From the NCBI GenBank assembly GCA_964353465.1, contig CAYGWQ010000166.1, positions 1 through 11,791 on the forward strand: a DNA stretch of 11,791 nucleotides, read 5' to 3'. Position 1 is the first letter of the stretch, and each line of letters opens with the position of its first letter. The DNA comes from JAFNAG01 sp964353465 (GTDB lineage: Bacteria; Acidobacteriota; UBA6911). The notes under the pieces are model-generated. The model was not told the DNA's origin. It did no database searches and saw only the letters and a list, made by a program, of their open reading frames with translations. Shown here piece after piece: positions 7,525 through 11,791 of this stretch. The translations under genes and the position numbers were made by a program.

Positions 7525-8820
7525 TTATCTCCAGTTCGTCTTCAGGGATTGATAAACCTCCAATGCGCTGGCCAACATCCGTGCCGAGCTGTAGTGCGTT
7601 CGCACGCCCTCGTATCCTCGGGAACCCAATTCCTTTCTCCGAGCGGGATCCCGCCAGAGTTCCCAGATGCCCTCCGCCAGGCTTTCGGGATTGTCCGGTT
7701 CCACAAGGATGCCGCCTCCGGTGGTTTCCACAATCTCGGTGAAGGCTCCGGACCGCGGTTGGACGACGGGAATCCCGGCGGCCATGGCTTCCAGCAGAAA
7801 CAGCCCTTTCGGATCCGGATAAGGCCCCGGCACCGAAAGCACGCTCAGATTTTTCAGGAAAGAAAGCTTGCGCTCCCTGTCCAACTCGCCTTGATACTGG
7901 AGGTGTCCGGACAATCCCCAGGAAGCCATCTGCTTCTGAATGCCGGCAAGATAGGATTTATGTTCCGGGCCCAGGTAGCCGGCAGCCCACAACCGGCTCG
8001 AAGGAATCCCCGGGCGTGCTCTCAGGCAGCGGTACGCCGCGCACAGGGCATGCAGACCTTTTTCCGGCGCGATGCGTGCCAGGTATCCTATGGTGAAAGG
8101 ATCCGGTTCCGGACTCTGCCGCCCGCCATAGCCGTCAAGGTTGATCCCCAGCGGCACCACATGGATCCGGTCGCGCGTGATTCCGAGATATCCGGTCATT
8201 TGTTGAGCGCCGAATTCGCTGACCGCCACGAACGCGTCTACGTGCGCGGCATGTGCGCGGATCAGGCGCAGGGACTCGCTTCGATAAGGTTCTCCCAGCC
8301 CCTCGAGGAAAAGGTCCTCACCCTGAAGCGTGCAGCAAACCGGCACGTCCAGCTCCGCCTTGATTGCGGGCGCCAGGGAGATGAGAAGAGAGTTTGGGAT
8401 GCTGATGATCTCAGGAGAAACCTCGTCCGCAAGAAACCGGACAAGCTTCAGGATCTCCTTGCGCTGGAAGCCGGCCGTGCCTTGCAGCATCGACACCGTT
8501 AATTTTCCCAGGTGCGCAGGATCTACGCTTACGCCCCATCGAGTCGTGAACCGCAGGAGCGGCGCGGAATCCAGCAGCCGGTCCAGAGCCCACGGCGTCC
8601 TGCGGAAGAGCTTGAAATGCTGCTGGAGATACACGTTGATCCCCCCCAGAAACACCCGGTTGAGGCTGTTGTTCCTCTCATCCGTGCGCGTGGGGGTGTA
8701 GGTGGGAATCAGCAGGATTTCGTGGCCGGCGCCCAGCAACGCCGCCGCAAGGGTGTTGTCGCGCAGGCAGCTGCCGCAGTACATGTTGCCGGCGCCGGCT
8801 GTGATGTAAGCGATTTTCAT
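7525..8820 (-). CDS. Family 4 (GT-B fold) glycosyltransferase with N-terminal CGSC motif
   Basis: This 431-residue cytoplasmic protein has no signal peptide. The N-terminal domain begins MKIAYITAGAGNMYCGSC (residues 1-18) and later has CCTLQGEDLFLEGLGEP (about 165-185). The C-terminal GT-B donor-binding domain starts near IGYLARIAPEKG (about 242-253) and contains LFLLEAMAAGIPVV (about 340-353). In the usual E-x7-E motif the first Glu is replaced by Asp (D336, E344). Family knowledge: retaining transferases of this kind move a sugar from a nucleotide donor to a lipid, glycan or other acceptor. The donor and acceptor are unknown. Cys15 and Cys18 could bind metal, but no other ligands are evident. 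It starts 9 nt after a propeller gene and ends 5 nt before the ABC ATPase gene, so it belongs to that operon. The Shine-Dalgarno site is weak (AGCGGGA), suggesting coupling to the upstream gene. Confidence 0.92.
   Translation of the reverse strand: MKIAYITAGAGNMYCGSCLRDNTLAAALLGAGHEILLIPTYTPTRTDERNNSLNRVFLGGINVYLQQHFKLFRRTPWALDRLLDSAPLLRFTTRWGVSVDPAHLGKLTVSMLQGTAGFQRKEILKLVRFLADEVSPEIISIPNSLLISLAPAIKAELDVPVCCTLQGEDLFLEGLGEPYRSESLRLIRAHAAHVDAFVAVSEFGAQQMTGYLGITRDRIHVVPLGINLDGYGGRQSPEPDPFTIGYLARIAPEKGLHALCAAYRCLRARPGIPSSRLWAAGYLGPEHKSYLAGIQKQMASWGLSGHLQYQGELDRERKLSFLKNLSVLSVPGPYPDPKGLFLLEAMAAGIPVVQPRSGAFTEIVETTGGGILVEPDNPESLAEGIWELWRDPARRKELGSRGYEGVRTHYSSARMLASALEVYQSLKTNWR
7529..7532 (-). promoter_or_regulatory. 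Ribosome binding site for the GTG-started ATPase gene
   Basis: GGAG on the minus strand, 9 nt before the GTG at 7519. It lies across the last codons of the glycosyltransferase gene (TGG AGA TAA). This supports the GTG start and translational coupling. Confidence 0.6.
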
Positions 8821-8829
8821 AGTCCCGCT

Positions 8830-9957
8830 TCATTTGCCGAAGCAGTAAAGCACGCCATCCTGCGATCCGATGACAAGCCCGCCCTGGGCCGCGGCCGGCG
8901 AAGCGGCCAGCGGCGCGCCCGCGGTGAACTCCCAGATTTTCTTGCCGGTCGCCAGATCCAGCTCGTACAGGATTCCGTCGCTGGACCCAATAAAGACCCG
9001 GTTCCCGGAAATGAGCGGTGACGACTCCACCCGGGCGCGCGTTGTGAAGGTCCAGACTGCCTTGCCGGTCGATCGGTTCAAGCAGTGCACGATCTTGTCG
9101 CGCCCGCCCAGGATCACGCGATCGCCGGTGAGTGCCGCCGATGAGTAAAACGGAAAGTTCCGCGTCGGGTGCTTGTAGGTCCACCGGACGACGATCCGCT
9201 TCAGATCGATGCCCAGCACTTCATTGCCGAATGTCCCGACGAAAGCCTGGTCGTCGCGCACCGCCGCCGACGCTCCCGTGTAAGCGCCGAGCGGCAAGGC
9301 AAAGAGCTGTTTCCCCGTTGCCGCGTCGATGGCACGGAAGGTCTCATCACATCCGGAAATGTAGACCTTGTCTTTGTCGATTGCCGGGGTGCAGTGAACC
9401 GGGCCTTCCGTCTGATATTTCCACACCAGGGCACCTGTGGCAGCCGACAGGCAGTACAGGTTTTGATCATAGGACCCGAAATAGATCCGGCTGCCCAGCC
9501 GGTTCGGCGACGATTTGATTTCGCCGTCGGTTTTGAAAGTCCATCGGACTTTACCCGTGGCCGCCTCCACGGCATGGAGAATCCCGTTCAAATCGCCCAC
9601 GTAAACCAGCCCGTTGTATACGCACGGGGACGATTCGCTAACCGGCCCTGCCGTCTGATATTGCCAGCGCAATTTGCCCGTGGCCAGATCAATCGCATGG
9701 AGGCTGCCCTCCATGGATCCGACATACACCGTGCCGTCCACGATGGCTGCGGAGGATTCGATCGAATCCTTAGCCTGGTAGCTCCAGCACAATGTGAGCG
9801 GTGCAGGCAAGAGCGTCTCCGCAATTCCCCAGAGCGCGGATGATCCGCGAAACATGGACCAGGCATCAACCGGTGCGGGGGCCTGCGCACCTGCCGCCAG
9901 CAGACCGCCTGCCACCATGCACCAAAGCGCCAATCTCAAGATACGATGTCTGTTCAT
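8830..9957 (-). CDS. Exported eight-bladed PQQ-like (BamB-like) beta-propeller protein
   Basis: This 375-residue protein has a signal peptide: basic RHR at 3-5, a hydrophobic core at about 9-22, and probable cleavage near AQA (24-26). WSMFRG (33-38) replaces the WxRGP start of its paralogues. Eight regular repeats of about 40 residues follow, with endings such as ATGKLRW, ATGKVRW, ATGALVW, STGKAVW and ATGKKIW, and strand starts such as VYVGSMEG and VFIGSSDG. It closes with LYCFGK. Eight blades fit the BamB/quinoprotein propeller fold, but the size and lack of TPR or enzyme parts do not prove a BAM role. It is the first gene of the propeller, glycosyltransferase, ATPase, permease cluster and is expected to act in the periplasm. 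The ATG at 9957 has no clear Shine-Dalgarno. The signal peptide position supports this start. Confidence 0.9.
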   Translation of the reverse strand: MNRHRILRLALWCMVAGGLLAAGAQAPAPVDAWSMFRGSSALWGIAETLLPAPLTLCWSYQAKDSIESSAAIVDGTVYVGSMEGSLHAIDLATGKLRWQYQTAGPVSESSPCVYNGLVYVGDLNGILHAVEAATGKVRWTFKTDGEIKSSPNRLGSRIYFGSYDQNLYCLSAATGALVWKYQTEGPVHCTPAIDKDKVYISGCDETFRAIDAATGKQLFALPLGAYTGASAAVRDDQAFVGTFGNEVLGIDLKRIVVRWTYKHPTRNFPFYSSAALTGDRVILGGRDKIVHCLNRSTGKAVWTFTTRARVESSPLISGNRVFIGSSDGILYELDLATGKKIWEFTAGAPLAASPAAAQGGLVIGSQDGVLYCFGK

Positions 9958-10047
9958 AGGAGTATGGAAAAGTTTATCAGATTTTGCGGTCGCGATGCGA
10001 AGGTTTCAGTCTCGCCCGATGGCCTTGGAGTGCGGCGGTTCAGCCTT

Positions 10048-10106
10048 CCCCTTATACGCATCTCATGTTGCGTAACATCTTACTTTCGCCCCTCCAGGGC
10101 TCTTAT
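10048..10106 (-). repeat. Interspersed repeat module (GGGCGAAAG type), copy B
   Basis: On the minus strand it reads from ATAAGAGCCCTGGAGGGGC to ATGCGTATAAGG and matches positions 4-62 at about 51 of 59 sites. It contains the small palindrome ATGTT-ACGC-AACAT at about 10065-10078. It sits in the leader region of the propeller-led operon, about 90-150 nt upstream of its start codon, so it may lie within or near the promoter or the 5' untranslated region. Confidence 0.75.
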
Positions 10107-10242
10107 GCTTTTTCGCCATGACCCCGAGCTCGCAGACTTGCGCGGGGCTATTATCTACCGCGCCTCCGGTGCTAGATACGCCATTAACTGCACAGTTTAC
10201 TGGAACCTCAGATCGAGCCCCGGAGGGGTGGAGAGATAATAG

Positions 10243-10270
10243 CCGGGGGCAAGCGCGGCGCAGCCCCCGG
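10243..10270. repeat. GC-rich hairpin, 8-bp stem
   Basis: CCGGGGGC at 10243-10250 pairs perfectly with GCCCCCGG at 10263-10270 around a 12-nt loop. A weaker counterpart (CCCCG with CGGGG, 10122-10126 and 10143-10147) occupies the same place in the opposite arm. It belongs to the composite repeat. There is no T-run, so it is not called a terminator. Confidence 0.7.
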
Positions 10271-10338
10271 TTGGTCGAGATAGGTCCCAGAGCCCTTGAG
10301 GGGCGAAAGATCAAGATGCGTGTAAGGAGCAGGGTTCA

Positions 10339-10422
10339 GCGCCGCTTTGGATTGATGCGCAGGGCAAGAGCACAGAGCACAAAGCGGCGCAGAAGCGCCG
10401 CACTCCAAGGCGCCTTCGGCGC
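10339..10422. repeat. Hairpin-rich module, copy C (related to 74-256)
   Basis: GCGCCGCTTT (10339-10348) and AAAGCGGCGC (10381-10390) are a perfect 10-bp inverted pair 32 nt apart. The second word also forms a 7-bp hairpin with 10395-10401 around the loop AGAA. The linker CACTCCAAGG follows, then a 5-bp hairpin GCGCC-TTC-GGCGC (10410-10422). The order matches 74-164 near the left end of the window, where the first pair is GCGCCGCTTT (74-83) and AAAGCGGCGA (115-124). Confidence 0.75.
10381..10401 (-). terminator. Possible weak hairpin terminator for the right-hand propeller gene
   Basis: On the minus strand, the stem GCGGCGC/GCGCCGC with loop TTCT is followed by TTT, about 65 nt after the stop codon at 10466. 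The equivalent hairpin follows the left-most propeller gene. The T-run is short, so this is only a candidate. Confidence 0.35.
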
Positions 10423-10465
10423 ACGGCATGAGCCCGCCTTCTCATAACTCCAAAGCACTTGCACC

Positions 10466-11791
10466 TTATCTGCCGGATTCGCCGGCACTGTTTGCGATGG
10501 CGTAGAGCTCCGAGTGGTTCATGATGTAAAGCACTCCGTTTGCCGGCACAAGCGCGCCGTACACGGAGCTCCCCATATTCATCTCAGCGATCTTCTTGAG
10601 CTCCTTGCCGGCCTGGAGCACGATGACATCACCGTCTTCATCCCCGAGATAGACCTTGCCGTCCGCGACGAGCGGTGATCCCCAGACCGCTGCAAGCACG
10701 TCGAAATTCCAATAGGGCTTGCCGGTTTGTGCGTCCAGGCAGTGCAGGAAGCCGCTGAAGTCGGAGATGTATACCAGTCCGTCCGCGATTGCGGCCGTGG
10801 AGATGGAGCGGCGTATCTTGTCGTAGTGCCAGACGCGGCCCGTTTCCGTGATGTCTCCCAGCTTGCCGGGATCGATGCAATACATGTGTCCGATTCCCTC
10901 GCCGCTTTCGGGATCCTGGCCTATGGCCAGATAGACCCTGCCTTCATGGAAGACGGGCGTGGCGATGCCGTCATTGCGCGTTTTCGGCCAGACCGCGTCC
11001 TTGGGATTGAGATCGAATCTCCAGAGTTTTTCGCCCGTGCGCGCGTTGAAGCCGTAGAGCCACCCGTCCCCTCCCGAGAAAAACACCTGCATCAGGCCAT
11101 TGACCTCGCCGAGGGCAGGCGAGGACCACTGGCCATGAAGGATCTTGTCGCCCGGGGAATTATCCTGCCAGACTATTGTACCGGTGTTCTTGTTGACCGC
11201 AAGGAAGCTGGGAGCGCGGGGCGCAGGGATCTTTTCGTGGCTGTCGTCACGGCCGTTCGAGGTCCCGAGAAAGAGGATCTCTCCCCAGACCGTCGGCGAA
11301 GAGTTCGCCATGTTATGCTGGAACACGCCCAGTTCCTTCATCATGTCGAGCTTCCAGATGATATCGGCATCGATGGGACTCTTGTAGATTTCGTCCTGAT
11401 AAGGACCATCGTTTTTCCCGTCCAGGAACCCTTCCGTATCCAGGCAGACCAGCTCGCCCCGGTTGGTGACGTAGTAAAGGCGCTTCCCCTCCACAAGCGG
11501 GGAGGAACAGACTCCCTGGTCGGGCCAGTCATTCTCTTTTCCGGATTCGAGTTTGTCGGAGACGGCCTGCCAGAGAAACTTGCCGTCCGCCTCCCGGAAA
11601 CACATGAGAATGCCCTTGTCTCCCCGGACATCGGGATTCCTCGGATTGTCGTTGTTCGTGCCCAAAAACACTTTGCCATCGGCAACGACGGGATTCCCAT
11701 AGGATGTGGATCCGAGATCCGCCTTCCATTTGACGTTCTTCTTCGTCTTGATGTCCCAGGACGAAGGGAGGCTTTTCATGGATGAAGCCAT
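10466..11791 (-). CDS. PQQ-like beta-propeller protein, 5' end outside the window
   Basis: The 441 residues in the window are all propeller sequence. The reading frame runs through the window edge, so the Met at the edge is probably internal and the signal peptide lies to the right. Motifs in order are SYGNPVVADGKVFLGTNN, DGKFLWQ, VCSSPLVEGKRLYYVTNRG, WKLDMMKELGVFQHN, SFLAVNKNTGTIVWQDN, HGQWSSPALG, GGDGWLYGFNARTGEKLW, VFHEGRVYLAIGQDP, DGLVYISDFSGFLHCLD, VWGSPLVADGKVYLGDEDGD and a closing VLYIMNHSELYAI. It resembles a family of secreted propellers I recall from Planctomycetota and Acidobacteriota, distinct from the other three here. No PQQ-dehydrogenase active site or cytochrome is visible. 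The likely location is periplasmic; the function is unknown. It ends 508 nt upstream of the propeller-led operon and is probably a separate transcript. Confidence 0.88.
   Translation of the reverse strand: MASSMKSLPSSWDIKTKKNVKWKADLGSTSYGNPVVADGKVFLGTNNDNPRNPDVRGDKGILMCFREADGKFLWQAVSDKLESGKENDWPDQGVCSSPLVEGKRLYYVTNRGELVCLDTEGFLDGKNDGPYQDEIYKSPIDADIIWKLDMMKELGVFQHNMANSSPTVWGEILFLGTSNGRDDSHEKIPAPRAPSFLAVNKNTGTIVWQDNSPGDKILHGQWSSPALGEVNGLMQVFFSGGDGWLYGFNARTGEKLWRFDLNPKDAVWPKTRNDGIATPVFHEGRVYLAIGQDPESGEGIGHMYCIDPGKLGDITETGRVWHYDKIRRSISTAAIADGLVYISDFSGFLHCLDAQTGKPYWNFDVLAAVWGSPLVADGKVYLGDEDGDVIVLQAGKELKKIAEMNMGSSVYGALVPANGVLYIMNHSELYAIANSAGESGR

Larger units (their letters stand above)
10021..10410. 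repeat. Nested inverted arrangement of three repeat modules around a 42-nt centre
   Basis: Reading outward from the centre (10174-10215), both sides show the same module order. First is a GGAGG...ATAATAGC module (10148-10173 minus; 10216-10242 plus). Then comes a C/G-rich hairpin (10122-10147; 10243-10270). Third is the AGAGCCCT...GGGCGAAAG...AAGATG module (10048-10106 minus; 10289-10326 plus, shortened). Last is a GGTTCAG or GCTGAAC word followed by CGCCGCACTCCAAGG (10023-10045 minus; 10333-10410 plus, longer). Sequence identity between arms is moderate, but the order is kept. The centre is unrelated AT-richer sequence. This could be two element copies inserted head to head, or one composite palindromic element. 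Confidence 0.7.
9958..10465. other. Gene-free 508-nt intergenic region filled with repeat modules
   Basis: No supportable gene lies here. The short reading frames present follow the repeats in arbitrary frames. Positions 9958-10020 form the immediate leader of the propeller-led operon. A -10-like TAAACT can be read on the minus strand about 20 nt before the start codon, without a good -35. Positions 10021-10422 carry the nested inverted modules. Positions 10423-10465 show nothing notable before the stop codon of the right-hand propeller gene. Confidence 0.7.

Noticed and set aside
7495..8502. 335-codon plus-strand reading frame opposite the glycosyltransferase
   Set aside because: It shows no domain, and the opposite strand encodes an evident GT-B enzyme in a tight operon. 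It is treated as an antisense shadow.
8830..9957. Assigning this propeller as BamB of the outer-membrane assembly complex
   Set aside because: The eight-bladed fold fits, but no other BAM gene is nearby and similar propellers with other roles are abundant in such genomes. The symbol is therefore withheld.
10063..10314. 83-codon minus-strand frame in the intergenic repeat array
   Set aside because: The translation simply follows the repeat modules in one frame. Similar spurious peptides arise from the other copies, so no gene is supported.
10727..11785. 352-codon plus-strand reading frame opposite the right-hand propeller gene
   Set aside because: It is a long antisense frame typical of GC-rich coding DNA. 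The minus-strand frame has clear propeller motifs and this one has none.

Overview
The window is GC-rich and holds seven genes, all read from the minus strand. Four of them encode PQQ-like (BamB/quinoprotein-type) beta-propeller proteins. The abundance of exported propellers, an EF-hand-bearing propeller, a very large two-lobed FtsX-type permease, a CGSC-type family 4 glycosyltransferase and GC-rich intergenic repeats together suggest Acidobacteriota, or less likely Planctomycetota or Verrucomicrobiota. This taxonomic call is inference from recalled family resemblance; no rRNA or marker gene is present.

Layout from right to left, in the direction of transcription. (1) 10466-11791: a propeller gene whose 5' end lies outside the window. 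(2) 9958-10465: about 0.5 kb without genes, filled by a nested, roughly mirror-symmetric set of repeat modules. (3) 9957-3390: a tight cluster of propeller, glycosyltransferase, LolD-like ATPase and FtsX-like permease. The gaps are 9 nt, 5 nt and 74 nt, so it is very probably one operon. (4) 3056-3389: an intergenic region with a 32-bp-arm inverted repeat and the likely promoter zone of the next unit. (5) 3055-258: two tandem propeller genes with a 44-nt gap, the upstream one carrying two EF-hand loops. (6) 1-257: another copy of the repeat family, expanded into a 56-bp tandem of double hairpins that abuts the last stop codon.

How the genes may work together (inference): the ATPase and permease would form an ABC machine of the MacB/LolCDE/YbbAP class, which acts on envelope substrates from the inner membrane. 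The propeller and glycosyltransferase in the same operon suggest handling of a glycosylated or lipid-linked envelope component. The substrate cannot be read from sequence. None of the propellers shows an accompanying cytochrome domain or dehydrogenase partner, so structural or scaffold roles are as likely as PQQ enzymology.

No tRNA, rRNA, CRISPR array, transposase or integrase was seen. The most unusual content is the modular intergenic repeat family at both ends of the window, and the operon that pairs a propeller and a glycosyltransferase with an FtsX-type ABC system.
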